Shown here in pieces: positions 35,540 through 47,315 of a stretch of DNA of 64,000 nucleotides; position 1 is the stretch's first letter, and every line of letters starts with the position of its first letter. The position numbers were made by a program, and so were the translations under genes. The DNA is from Periplaneta americana (lineage: Eukaryota > Arthropoda > Insecta > Blattodea > Blattidae): positions 10,534,001 to 10,598,000 of the forward strand of contig NC_091123.1 in NCBI RefSeq assembly GCF_040183065.1, given 5' to 3'. The notes under the pieces were generated by a model, which was given only the letters and a program-made list of their open reading frames with translations, was not told the DNA's origin and searched no databases.

Positions 35540-37030
35540 CTGTGCATTCAATAATTCATTCACTCTTTCATCTATTCATTTATTTATTTACCAAATAATT
35601 CATTCATTCACATAATCATTAATTTATTAATTCATTCACATAATAATTCATTCATCCATCCATTTTCCTAAGAATTCATTCATCCACTTAATATCTTATT
35701 AATTAATTTACTTAATAAATTCATTCATTCGCTTGTTCATTCATTCATTAACTAATTCATTCATTAATTCGTTCATTCATTTTCCTGACAACTGATCCAT
35801 TCACTTAGTATCTTATTCATTAATTCATCTAACAAATAAATGAATGGATAGATAAGTAAATAAATAAATAAATAAACAAGTAAATAAATAAACAAGTAAA
35901 TAAAGAAACAAGTAAATAAATAAATAAATGCATTCCTTCGTCCATTCATTAATTCTTTCATTCGTTCTTCGTGCGTTCAATCGTTAATTAATCAATTAAT
36001 GCATCCATTCGTTCTTCGTTCTTTCGTTCATTCTTTTATTCATTCATTCGTTCGTGCGTTCCTTCGTCCATTCATTAATTAATTCATTCGTTCTTCATGC
36101 GTTCATTCTTTAATTAATTAATGTATTCGTTCTTCGTTCATTCATTCATTCATTTATTCATTCGTTCGTTCGTCCAGTTATTAAGTAATTCATTCGTTCT
36201 TCGTTCTTTCGTTCATTCATTCATTCATCCGTTCATTTATTCATTCGTTCTTTCGTCCATTTATTAATTAATTCATTCGTTCTTCGTGCGTTCATTTGTT
36301 AATTAATTAATTAATGCATTCATTCCTTCTTCGTTCTTTCGTTCATTCATGTATTTATTTATTCGTTTGTTCTTCCATTAATTCATTCGTTCGTCCTGTG
36401 TTTATTCGTTAATTAATTAATGCATTCATTCGTTTTTCATTCATTTATTCATTCGTTCGTTCGTTTGTCCATTCATTAATCCATTCATTCGTTCTTCGTT
36501 CATTCATTCATTCATTTATTCATTCGTTCGTTCGTCCAGTTATTAATTAATTCATTCGTTTTTCGTTCATTCATTCATTCATTCGTTCGTTCGTTCATTT
36601 ATTAATTAATTCATTCGTTCTTCGTTCTTTCGTTCATTCATTCATTCATTCATTCGTTCATTTATTCATTCGTTCTTTCGTCCATTTATTAATTAATTCA
36701 TTCGTTCTTCATGCGTTCATTTGTTAATTAATTAATTAATGCATTCATTCGTTCTTCGTTCTTTCGTTCATTCATGTATTTATTTATTCGTTTGTTCGTC
36801 CATTAATTTATTCGTTCGTCCTGTGTTTATTCGTTAATTAATTAATGCATTCATTCGTTTTTCATTCATTCATTCATTCATTCGTTCGTTCGTTTGTCCA
36901 TTCATTAATCCATTCATTCGTTCTTCGTGCGTTTATTTGTCCATTCATTAATTCATTCATTCGTTCTTCGTTCTTTCGTTCATCCGTTCAGTCGTTCATT
37001 CATTCGTTCACTCGTCCATACACTTTATTA
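35540..37030. repeat. (TTCA/TTCG)n array with a segmental duplication of about 425 bp
   Basis: Tetranucleotide units alternate with taattaattcattcgttctt. A composite segment near 36180-36500 recurs at about 36600-36935 with an offset of about 425 bp. Frames rich in H, S and F are artefacts. Confidence 0.85.
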
Positions 37031-37649
37031 ACTCATACATTAATGCATCCGCCTATTGAAATAATAATTTTTGTCCACATGAATTAACCCTTGCATCCTT
37101 TCAATAATTCACTGAACAATAGATTTTGAGTTCTTGTTCTGCTCCCAAATAGAAGTAGGTGATTTTTTTTAATGTCCATGTTCTAAATCCAAATTTAAAA
37201 TCCAAAATGTCCCATCACTTACTATTTTTCCGGAAAAATCAGATTGCAGTTTTACCGTTACATGCACTTCCTTAAAATCTAATTCTACTTATATTATTAA
37301 AATAATTTTTGAAAGACTTCATTTGTAGCTAGATTCAAGACTCTCTAACAAGAAACAACAATAGTCAGCGAGCATGGCGGATGCGCATCTTCTCGTAAAC
37401 AATCTTTCAATGGGAGATGTAATCTTTTACCGCGTCCGTCGCTCACCGCTTCAAGGTTCCATGGAAAGGAATCCAGATAGGAATTCAGGAAATGAGTTTT
37501 CAGGGATAGGTTATATTGCGGGCCATTTCCTGAAATTTCTTTAAAATATTTTTCACTTCCTGGAAATAATTATGTGCTCTAAGGTTTTCACACAAATTTG
37601 AGCTATTTCTCTGAACACATGTTTTGACAATTTTTTTCTCGAAGAAAGA

Positions 37650-38005
37650 GTCTCCCTGATTGTGAGGATTACAGAACCAATAAAGGTCACTTATTTAATT
37701 CTCTACTATACAATATTAATCATTTTATTAATAATCATCCATATCTGACATTACTGAATAATTTTGGGTTTAAAAAGGAAGTATAAAAATTATTTTTGCA
37801 AATTTTTGTTTAAAAAATGGACTCTTGAGAATACTATATTTATTTTCGTTATAATTAATGTTATTTTGTCTTGTAATATTCTTATTTATATGTTTGTATA
37901 ATCTTTTAATGTATATTTTACTTTTGCGTATCCTAGAACACGCCCGAGCGCAAGTTTGGGCTTTTTAGGGAATGAGCTAATTATAAATTGAAAGAGACAA
38001 ACCAT
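37650..38005 (+). mobile_element. LINE 3' fragment
   Basis: The last coding stretch contains NNFGFKKEV-like and FKKWTLENTIF-like sequence, followed by a 3' UTR ending near aaattgaaagag. It resembles the end of a Jockey/CR1-type element. It is too short to place further, and no RT motif is present. Confidence 0.35.
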
Positions 38006-38071
38006 AGAAAACTGAGCTTCCTTGTGTAACTAGGTAGTAATGTAATATCATACATTTTGCACATCTATGGG

Positions 38072-38790
38072 AGAATGTAGGAGACAAAGTATATGATTAG
38101 ATCTCGTGACCAGAACATAATACGAAATGGAAATATAAAAATTGGAAATTTATCCTTCGAAGAGGTAGAAAATTTAAATATCTGGGAGCAACAGTAACAG
38201 ATATAAATGATACTCGGCAAGAAATCAAAAGCAGAATAAATATGGGAAATGCCTGTTATTATTCGGTTGAGAAGCTTTTGTCATCCAGTCTGCTGTCAAA
38301 AAATCTCAACGTTAGAATTTATAAAACAGTTATATTACCGGTTGTTCTGTATGATTGTGAAACTTGGACTCTCACTTTGAGAGAGGAACAGAGGTTAAGG
38401 GTGTTTGAGAATAAGGTGCTTAGGAAAATATTTGGGGCTAAAAGGAATGAAGTTACAGGAGAATGGAGAAAGTTACACAACACAGAACTGCACACATTGT
38501 ATTCTTCACCTGACATAATTAGGAACATTAAATCTAGACGTTTGAGATGGGCAGGGCATGTAGCACGTATGGGCGAATCCAGAAATGCATATAGAGTGTT
38601 AGTTGGAAGGCCGGAGGAAAAAAGAGCTTTGGGAAGGCCGAGACATAGATGGGAAGATAATATTAAAATGGATTTGAGAGAGGTGGGATATGATGGTAGG
38701 GACTGGATTAATCTTGTTAAGGATAGGGACCGATGCGGGCTTAAGTGAGGACGGCAATGGACCTGCGGATTCTTTAAAAGCCATAAATAA
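38072..38790 (+). mobile_element. LINE A copy, 5'-truncated, no RT core
   Basis: It starts downstream of the RT catalytic site at TKYMIRSRDQN. A 168-residue frame (38242-38748) covers MGNACYYSVEKLL, ILPVVLYDCETWTLTLREEQ, WAGHVARMGESRNAYRVLVG and RWEDNIKMDLREVGYDGR. A frameshift near the end disrupts the usual RAAMNLRVP terminus. The tail AAAAGCCATAAATAAGTAA matches the other copies. Confidence 0.78.
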
Positions 38791-38970
38791 GTAATGAGAG
38801 AAGCTAGGCTCTAAATAAAATTAAAGTGGGACATTATTTTTCTCAGTGGATTGAGCGAGGGATACAGAATCTTTTTTTTTTTTTTGAAAAAAACTAATTT
38901 CCAAAGATATTGCCACTTACAGCAATTTTATGTCCAGTCTTCAATTATAGGATTTTTTAAAAATATTAAA

Positions 38971-39195
38971 CCAGGTGGCCCGGGTTCGATTCCCAGTCGG
39001 TACAAGTTACCTGGTTGAGGTTTTTCCGAGGTTTTACCTCAACCCAATATGAGCAAATGCTAGGTAACTATCGGTGTTGGATCCCGGACTCATTTCACCT
39101 GCATTATCACCGTCATCTCATTCAGACGCTAAATAACCTAAGATGTTGATAAAGCGTCGTAAAATAATCTACTAAAAATTTAATTATTAAAAAAA
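38971..39195 (+). mobile_element. SINE family 1, 5'-truncated
   Basis: The copy starts just before the B box (GGGTTCGATTCCC) and follows the 25578 copy through the taacta/ggtgttggatcccgg region to aagcgtcgtaaaat. The A box is missing, so it cannot be transcribed from its own promoter. Confidence 0.78.
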
Positions 39196-39749
39196 TCGGA
39201 CTGAAAAATAAAGATTTATATTAAAATGCTTACAAATATTTTCAATTCTAATTTTCTCTTAGTTACTGAAGTATCGAATTTTCAAGTTTTTGTTCCGATT
39301 TACTTATAGTTGCTCAGTAACCAGCAGGAAGGACACGTCTAATAGATCTACGTTTGGAATGGCTCTAAGGTCGTTGAGGTGGGTTTCGCCTTCGTTCGTA
39401 TTCTCAGATTACAGCCGAAATGTCAGCGCCTTCATCAATCCCGGGCTTATGTCCAACTGTCCGCGTAAAGTCGAGCGAATTAATGACCGCGCGCATTACT
39501 GGTAGGCCATGGAAACGAGTTCTCCGCTGCGACCCAGCGGATCAGGCTCGATACCCGGGATGGAATGTTTCCACTGGAAACAAAGTAAGAAATAGGAGAG
39601 CGGGAAAAGTAGCCAATAGAATGCCATGCACATGCGGCTGAAGGATGAATGCGTCACAGAAAAAAGAGTCACGAATATGACACGTACTTTCTCGTTATAA
39701 ACTACGCGTTTCGCAAAAATAACACGAAATAAATACTCGCTTTACTCGC

Positions 39750-40385
39750 TCACAACACCATATCACACTCTCCACTCCTAAACACAGAACATCCTTCTAC
39801 TCTTCATCTTTTACCGTCTCTGCAGCTCATCTCTGGAACTCTCTACCACAACATGTCAGAGACTGTCGGACATTGTCTAGTTTCAAAAATAAACTAAAAT
39901 TGCACTTTTTGAATTCAGATTCCTTTCAGTTATAAGCCCTTTTCTCTGCCATAGTTTTGTAAAAATATAGGCTATATATTTCTTTCCTTCCTTTCCCCTT
40001 TTTGTTCTCTTTATCAGCCGATGAATTTATTATCATAGCCTTTCTATTGTAAATTTTATTTAATTTTCGTATTTTTTCTTTTTTATTATTATTTTATTAC
40101 ATTCCATTTTGTTTTATTCTTCTTTACGTTTTCCATATTAACCATTCGTACTAAATGAGTTTCTTTTGCTATATTCCAATGTAACTTACTTTCTTTTTTT
40201 CTATTATGGTATTATTTTCATGTTGTTTAGTGTCAATTTTATTATACTATTATTATTTTTTGTAAAATGCTAGTATTCTGTTCTTTAACTTGTTAAATTT
40301 TAACTGCTTGTATACTTTTTGACCTGAGTAGAGTTTAAGAGAAGGCCCTATGGCCTTAACTCTGTCAGTATAAATAAAAAATTAT
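39750..40385 (+). mobile_element. LINE 3' end (Jockey/CR1-like)
   Basis: In shifted frames the sequence reads SVSAAHLWNSLPQHVRDCRT and then SSFKNKLKLHFL, the typical C-terminal tail of many insect LINEs. A 3' UTR with agagaaggccctatggcctt (40341-40360) follows, and the element ends at a (TTA)n tract at 40382. It is 5'-truncated; no RT core is present. Confidence 0.62.
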
Positions 40386-40396
40386 TATTATTATTA

Positions 40397-40429
<33 letters not shown>

Positions 40430-40430
<1 letters not shown>

Positions 40431-41075
40431 CTTGTACAATAATGAAAATTGGTATGTGTAAAATACTATCCTTCTGCTATATGAAAAAAATTTACGATTT
40501 AAAAAATTATTTATATATATTTTTTTTTTTCAAAATTCTGAATGGTAGCAGTTCACTGTGCAGTGATGAAGCGTTTCCCTCATAACTCATAAACTTGTTA
40601 ACTTTTTCATGTTCTCTCTCTTTTATTTTATTGCTGAAACTCATGTTTACAATATCATGCTCTTTCAACTACATTCCTTAATATTTTTTTTTTATTTTGT
40701 GTTAGAAGAAAATATCGATATTTGACCATTTTTTAAAATGAATTTATTTTTATCAGACAATCTATCGAAGGTAGAGAGGTGATTTTTTGCTATACTGTAG
40801 ATATCAAATGCATAAATAGACACAAAAATTCATCACAGAATGTTGGATAGCTTTTGAGTTATGATGGAAGCGCTTCATCACTGCACAGTGAACTGCCATA
40901 ATTTTTAATTTAAAAAAAGAAAAAATGTTTTTTTTTTTAATCGTAAAATTATTTTTTTCATATAGCAGAAGGACAGTGTTTTATACACACTAATTTTTAT
41001 TATTGTATAAGATACAGTAATGGAGGAAAAAAATTTTCAATATTTCCAAAATTTTACTGCTGTTAGCTGTACCTG
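40430..41075. mobile_element. Foldback element family Y, copy 2
   Basis: Inverted arms 40430-40600 and 40855-41075 match the copy at 6950, in reversed orientation. The shared core is atcatgctctttcaactaca. The left end abuts (TTA)n. No coding capacity. Confidence 0.6.
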
Positions 41076-41934
41076 ATATCTTAATATGGGTTCAAATAAA
41101 AATCTGAAATTTTTTTGGAATGCACGCAAAATACAATCTACAGCATCGTAATGACTTCCCTAATGCGAAAGAAAAGGGTAAGATACAGGATTTTCAGTTT
41201 TCGGTTTAAGAGTTTAGTCTAAGGCAAATTAAGCAACACAGGGTCCTCGACTTTCAAATAAACCGCAGATCCTTACCAGTGTGTAAACAGAGTCGTCAGC
41301 ATCTTGCCAGGGTTACACAAAGTTCAGCCTCCCCACAAATTAGCGCTGTTATTGTTTCTAGGTCGCAGCGGTTGCGGCTCCCGAGAGAGTGTCGAAAGGG
41401 CAAGGTCGCGCAGATATGAAATAATGAAGAAAAAGTAGTTCTGCTGTGAGAAATTCCACTTCCAGGTTAGGACACGCCCTCCTGGGCAGCTGGTATAGTT
41501 CTGCTACTTTCTTCTGTTGCACCAAGGCTGCCCCCTAGCTCTGTTTAAGAAAGGACAAGAAAGATTATTGGAATAGAGGGATTAGAAGAGAAATGGGAAT
41601 GTTGATGTCAGTGAAAACGAGTTCTGTGCTCATATAGACTACAGAATGAACCGTAATTAATGTCATTTATTTCAAGGGGATGTTCTTTGTAATATTTCAA
41701 ACAAAAAAGCTTAACATAATTTGTCTCGTTTTTGCTTCCTTTTTGAGATAGAATTGTTTTATACGAAATATTGCATAGCGTGTTTTGTGAAAGCCATTGA
41801 TTTAATTCCCAATATGCACATTCAGTTTAAGAGAGCAGTGTATTATGCTAATAAATGATTGAAAGAATTTTAGTTTTGTTCTTTAAATGTGCAGAAATTT
41901 TATCCGAAAAATGTAACATATTTTTTTATTCAGG
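41076..41934. other. No gene recognised
   Basis: A GC-richer part at 41280-41560 includes gcggttgcggctcccgagag. There is no exon-like combination of frame and splice sites. Confidence 0.25.
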
Positions 41935-42835
41935 CAGGTCTTTCACTGCAAATCCAGCTTTCCCCAATCTTTCCTATTTTCCGCCTTCCTCTTAGTCTCC
42001 GCATACGATCCATATATCTTAATGTTGTCTATCATCTGATATCTTCTCCTGCCCCGAACTCTTCTCCCGTTCACCATTCCTTCTAGTGCAGTAGTGTCAG
42101 AGTTGTAAGCTCCAAAACCGGTTGTGGAGCTAGATCGGAGCTTGAACTTGCTTATGCCTGTGGAAACACCGGAGCACGCAACCAGTCTAGTGGAGCGCTC
42201 CGCTCCGTTTAGTCCCTCTCTGACATCGCTGTTCTAGTGCATCCTTCAGCAGGCAGTTTCTTCTCAGCCAGTGACCCAACCAATTCCTTTTCCTCTTCCT
42301 GATCAGTTTCAGCATCATTCTTTCTTCATCCACTCTTTTCAACACAGCATTTCTTATTCTGTCTGTCCACTTCACACGTTGCATTCTTATCGATATCCAC
42401 AATTCAAATGCTTCTATTCGTTTCTCTTCACTTCGTCGTAATGTCCATGTTTTTGTCTCATACAATGCCACACTCTATACAAAACACTTCACTAGTCTCT
42501 TCCTTAGTTCCTTTTCCAGAGATCCATAGAAGATGCTCCTTTTCCTATTAAAAGCTTCCTTTATCATTGCTATCCTCCTGACAGCAGCTCATGTTACTGC
42601 TTACAGTACGCCCCAAGTATTTGAAGCTGTCCACTTGCTCTACTGCCTCATTTAGAATTCGTAAATTTACCTCCTTTATTTTTCTTCCTATAACCATGGT
42701 CTTCGTCTTGTTTGCATTTATCTTCATCCCATACTGCTCTCAGCTGTCTTTTAGCTCCAGTAGGCTATCCTTTAGTATCATCTCCTTTTCTGCTAACAAC
42801 ATTATAAAATCCCTTTGCAGAACGAAAAGTTACAT
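41935..42835 (-). mobile_element. LINE B copy interrupted by a hAT MITE
   Basis: On the minus strand it reads, with breaks, from KEMILKDSLLELKDSCEQYG through KINANKTKTMVIGRKIKE and VALYETKTWTLRRSEEKRIE to the GHWLRRNCLLKDALE region. It is interrupted by the insertion at 42089-42231 and then resumes with GMVNGRRVRGRRRYQMID. It lacks the RT catalytic core, and frames change around 42540-42620. Confidence 0.72.
42089..42231. mobile_element. hAT-type MITE, 143 bp, with perfect 8 bp target duplication
   Basis: The ends are CAGTAGTGTCAGAG and, inverted, CAGCGATGTCAGAG, close to the hAT CAGNGATGTCA terminus. The insertion is bounded on both sides by ttctagtg (42081-42088 and 42232-42239). Removing it restores the LINE B sequence. 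It is GC-richer than its host and has no coding capacity. Confidence 0.85.
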
Positions 42836-42968
42836 TTGTTCGGAACGCATTTTTGCACACTTAAAAGAAAAAACTAAAATTATTTCAATAATCTATTATC
42901 ATAATACTCTGCTCTCTTATTACTTTAATTTTTATTATTGAAATCATCCCCTCATCTTTTTCATTGTA

Positions 42969-44153
42969 CAGAAGTGGCAAAAAAAAACCGGACCGTCCCT
43001 TTCAGCTATTTCAGAGCCTTGTTCACTCCAGAGCACGATAGAATGGTAACTAAGACTTTCGTGGTTCGAATCCTGTGTGGTAAGGAAACTTTTTTTTTAT
43101 TCCTTATTCAAATTTATCCTCAATACATTTCGATTGCTGGTAAAATTCATGTTCTGGGAATAATAAATTTCGTATTGTATTGTATTTATTAACATTCCAT
43201 GATATTCATACATTGCTTTACAGCTAGAATATGGAACACGTCAAAAAACTTAATACTATTATAAAGTTTTAATTTATAGTCACAGTCTAGAAGAAATATA
43301 TACAGACGAGATTTACAATATAGTCTACTAGTACAACACAAAGTTTTAGTATCAGTTTCATGAAGTGTTATTGAATGCCATGAATTCACCTACAGAATAG
43401 AAAGCGTGAGAAATTAGGTACTTTTTTAATTTTGCCCTAAATAATCTTATGTTTTGAGTTTCATTTTTTATATCGATAGGGAGGCTATTAAAAATGTTTA
43501 CTGGCATATAACGCACTCCTTTTTGATAGCACGATAGACTTGCCGATGGAGTATGAAAGTCATTTTTTGACGTGTATTTATGCTATGAACTGTTGAATTA
43601 GTTACAAAGTTTTCACGATTACATACGAGGAAGATTATTATTAATGAAAAGATATACTGACAAGCCATGGGCATTATTTGTAGTTTTTTGAAAATATTCC
43701 TACAAGATTCCCTAGATTTAGCACCTACAATTTATTATTCTAATTACTCTTTTTTGTAATAGAAATATACTGTTACTATCTGTGGAATTTCCCCAGAATA
43801 TTATTCCAAAATTCATTACCGAGTGGAAGTATGCAAATTATTTTGTTTTTAAGGTATTGATATTTACTATCTTTTGCATAGATCTAATAGCAAAACAAGC
43901 TGAATTTAGTTTGGGGGTAATTTTTTAAATATGATTTTTTCAATTTAACACATTATCGATTAAGTAGTAAAATATCGCTACAATCGAAAAGTATTGGGAT
44001 TAAATTTGAATAAGGAACAAAAAAAAAAAAGTTTCCTTCCCAGGCAGGATTCGAACCACGGAAGTCTTAGTTACCAGTCTATCGTGCTCTGGAGTGAACA
44101 AGGCTCTGAAATCAGCTACAAGGGTCGGTTCGGTTTTTTTTTTGCCACTACTG
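42969..44153. mobile_element. Tc1-like long-arm element with tRNA-like arms
   Basis: The ends CAGAAGTGGCAAAAAA and CAGTAGTGGCAAAAAA (right end, inverted) resemble Tc1-type termini and are flanked by TA. The arms are about 165-170 bp (42969-43135 and 43983-44153). Each arm contains a B-box-like ggttcgaatcc with upstream tRNA-like sequence, in opposite directions. The space between is filled by the LINE at 43150-43980. Confidence 0.6.
43150..43980 (-). mobile_element. LINE 3' half inserted between the arms of a Tc1-like element
   Basis: On the minus strand, with frame changes, it reads LQIMPMACQYIFSLII, then VHSINTRQK, then RYMPVNIF-NSLPIDIKNETQ, then IRLFRAKLKKYLISHAFYSV, ending EFMAFNNTS. 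This is a Jockey-type LINE C-terminus. The 3' UTR ends in aataaatacaatacaatac (about 43160-43185). It is 5'-truncated and broken by several frameshifts. Confidence 0.65.
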
Positions 44154-44249
44154 TACATATAAGCATAAAAATGGAATCAGAGTAATGCGAGCCGTATGGT
44201 ATTGATTACAAAGCAACATGTTGAGAAGTGAAGGAGAGAATTATAATTC

Positions 44250-44420
44250 ACCGACTGCGATTGTCCGTTAGGAGGGCTGGCCGCTGTATCGGAAGCAGCC
44301 TCGCGAGTTGCAGGAAGTGACCGCCGCAGGACACTCAAGCGACCTTGACTGTCTGCAAACGACACCTCATTCCGCGGCACACCCTTTCAGGACCGCGGGA
44401 GGGGGGTAATTACAGTCTAG
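44250..44420 (-). other. GC-rich block, possible exon
   Basis: A CpG-rich block inside AT-rich DNA. On the minus strand it has an acceptor-like gtgtcgtttgcag and about 110 nt later a donor-like GTGAAT. One frame is open but shows no recognisable domain. It is listed because its composition resembles the confirmed exons; it may be nothing. Confidence 0.12.
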
Positions 44421-44774
44421 TAATATTGACATTACTTGTTTTCAGTGCTGCAATGGTCATCGCCTTGATTCGAACTCAGCCAATGAGAATGGGTCTTATG
44501 CAAACAAATCTAAGTACGGCTTTCGATAGTAGAGGAAATACAACCGTTGGTCTGATACACTAAATTTTCTACGTGTAAAACAGCCCTTCGTTCACCTCAT
44601 TTCTGTGTTACGAAATCATGATAGCATGTTACTAGGATGACAGTGTTGACCTCCGTTATGTCGGCTCCAAGTTTCGTCTTTCAGTTACTCAGTTAATGAA
44701 ATTTGGTAACAAGAATAAAACTTAATTCTAAAAAAACTTACTCCCTAAATAATTTTTAATATTTACTACTTACT

Positions 44775-45595
44775 TACTTACTTTCAAATGGCTTTTAAGG
44801 AACCCGAAGGTTCATTGCCGCCCTCACATAAGCCCGCCATCGGTCCCTATCCTGTGCAAGATTAATTCAGTCCCTATCATCATATCCCACCTCCCTCAAA
44901 TCCATTTTAATATTATCCTCCCATCTACGTGTCGGCCTCCCTAAAGGTCTTTTTCCCTCCGGTCTCACAACTAGCACTCTATATGCATTTCTAGATTCGC
45001 CAATACGTGCTACATGCCCTGCCCATCGCAAAAGTCTGGATTTAATGTTCCTAATTATGTCAGGTGAAGAATACAACGCGTGCAGTTCTGCGTTGTGTAA
45101 CTTTCTCCATTCTCCTGTAACTTCATCCCTCTTAGCCCCAAATATTTTCCTAAGCGCCTTTTTCTCAAACACCCTTACCTCTGTTCCTCTCTCAGAGTGA
45201 GAGTCCAAGTTTCACAACCATACAGAACAACCGGTAATATAACTGTTTTATAAATTCTAACGTTCAGATTTTTTGACAGCAGACTGGATGATAATAGCTT
45301 CTCAAGCGAATAATAACACGCATTTCCCATATTTATTCTGTGTTTAATTTCCTCCCGAGTGTCATTTATATTTGTTACTGTTGCTCCACTTATTGTAGGG
45401 ATTCGTAACAAGCTGTTTTTTTACGGTGATGGGTTGTTAGCCCTTCGCCCAATCCCCAAGCTGGAGGACCACCCCTTATTGGCTGTCCACGACTGCTTAT
45501 TCAATATATTCGCAGCTACCCTCCATATCTGGAGGCCGTCTCCTCTATCCGCAACCCGAGGACGCGCCATGCAGTGGTGATAGGGACCCACAATA
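44775..45595 (-). mobile_element. LINE A, internally deleted copy keeping 5' leader and 3' end
   Basis: On the minus strand the leader (45595-45395) is joined directly to GATVTNINDTREEIKHRINM, followed by the usual C-terminus in two frames and a 3' tail of (TAAG)n at 44775-44790. The leader is the same as at 2236, but the deletion rejoins at a different place, so the two derivatives arose independently. Confidence 0.75.
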
Positions 45596-45707
45596 CATGG
45601 TTTAATATTTACTAATAACATAAAAACAATGATTAATTAACCATCTTTTAACAGATAATTTAAAATATTGGTTTCTAGATTTCTGATGTTTTTATTTAGT
45701 CAACTGT

Positions 45708-45850
45708 CCGAAGAGAGGTCTGGTACCCATAAGTGACACCAATAAGGGATCTGGGCCTAGAGATAATGGGGTAAGGTGGTCACTTCCTTTCCCCCTCCAT
45801 TGCATTCACCGCCGATTATCTACATATTACACTCATCAGACTTCAGATGG
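45708..45850 (+). repeat. Dispersed repeat family W, copy 3
   Basis: It contains ataagtgacaccaataaggg and cccctccattgcattcaccg, matching the copies at 14499 (inverted) and 23605. It is longer at its 3' side and lacks part of the middle. Confidence 0.45.
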
Positions 45851-46191
45851 TTAGCTAATATATTAAATACCTTATTTCCATTTTCTGAAAGCTGTTTTAG
45901 TTGAGGAATTTCTTCAGAAATTAGGTTTCAAATTGTTTTTGTTTCTGGTGTTGTATTCGTAAATACCACTATGTAGTAAAAACGAGTCAAAATTTTCCTT
46001 AATATAAAACAAGCATTGCACGATGTAGTGACACTATCGTTAAAATGTTTAATTTCTTAAATAAAAGTTTGCAGTGAGTTTTAATTTCCATGTCGCACAT
46101 TAATTTTATAGCTCTGTTTCGTGATACTGAGACCTATTAAATTTTTTTCGCATTCGAGTCATTATTCCAAACAAGAATTACATATAATATA

Positions 46192-47313
46192 CAGGGTATA
46201 TCAAAAGGTCAGGTCAATCCTTCAGGAGGCGATTCAGGACCTTATTTGCAACAAAAAATCCTAATAACTTTTTAAATATTCAGCCCCGTTTCTGAGTTAC
46301 ACGAATATCACGTACCGTATCTATCCCCATTTGATTCCATACCTAATGGACCTGTTGCTTGAGAGAAGGTAGGCTAATTGTCAGTTGTCTAGAGCAGATG
46401 CTCGAAATGTCCCCCTCTTGCGCAAACACAAGCTTTAGCACGCCATCTGATCTAGCGTTGCACATTATCCAATCCGTGCTGGTGTATCTCCGTGACAGCC
46501 GTGTTAATCTTTGCAACGAGCTCTTCCCTGCTTCCTATCTCCATTTGGTACACTTTCTCCTTCATGCAGCTCCAGAGAAAGAAATCCAATGGTGTTAGGT
46601 CTGGGGAACGGGATGGCCAGGCAACGGGACCACCCCTTCCAATCCATCTACCTGGAAAATTGCGATCTAACCATTGGCGTACTGGAAGTCTGAAATGTGC
46701 TGGAACACCGTCTAGTTGATATCATAGATGTCGTCGTGACTGTAAAGGTATATCATCCAACATCGGCGTAACCACACCTTCTACGAAATTCAGGTAATCT
46801 TCACCTTTCATTCTGTCTGCAATGATAAATGGGCTGATCACTGTATCACCCAGAATGTGTGCCCAAACATTTATACACAACCTACGCTGGAATGAGGCGA
46901 ACCGAGTTACACGAGGACTTCTTTCCCTGGGGCTACATGAAGAAGAAAGTGTACCAAACGGAGATAGCAGGCAGGGAAGAGCTCGTTGCAAAGATTAACA
47001 CGGACGTAATGGAGATACACCAGCAAGGATTGGATAATGTGCAGCGCGAGTTCAGACGGCGTTCTGAAGCGTGTGTTTGCGCAAGAGGGGGACATTTCGA
47101 GCATCTGCTCTAGACAACTGACAATTAGCCTACCTTCTCTCAAGCAGACAGGTCCATTAAGTATGGAATCAAGTGGGGATAGATAAGGTACGTTATATTG
47201 GTGTAAATCAGAAACGAGGCTGAATATGGAAAAAGTGCATTAGGATTTTTTTGTTGCAAATAAGATTCTGAATTATCGTCTAAAGAATTGACCTGACCTT
47301 TTGATACACCCTG
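46192..47313. mobile_element. Palindromic mariner-like element with two inverted transposase ends
   Basis: Ends CAGGGTATATCAAAAGGTCA and its complement lie between TA dinucleotides. From the middle leftward (minus strand) it encodes RRLCINVWAHILGDTVISPF, then RWIGRGGPVAWPSRSPDLTP and LDFFLWSCMKEKVYQMEIGS. From 46895 rightward (plus strand) a second C-terminus reads DFFPWGYMKKKVYQTEIAGR and ELVAKINTDVMEIHQQGLDN. So two C-terminal halves face outward from the centre, and the arms are about 390 bp long. The N-terminal DNA-binding domain is absent. The catalytic core is broken. Confidence 0.72.
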
Positions 47314-47315
47314 TA

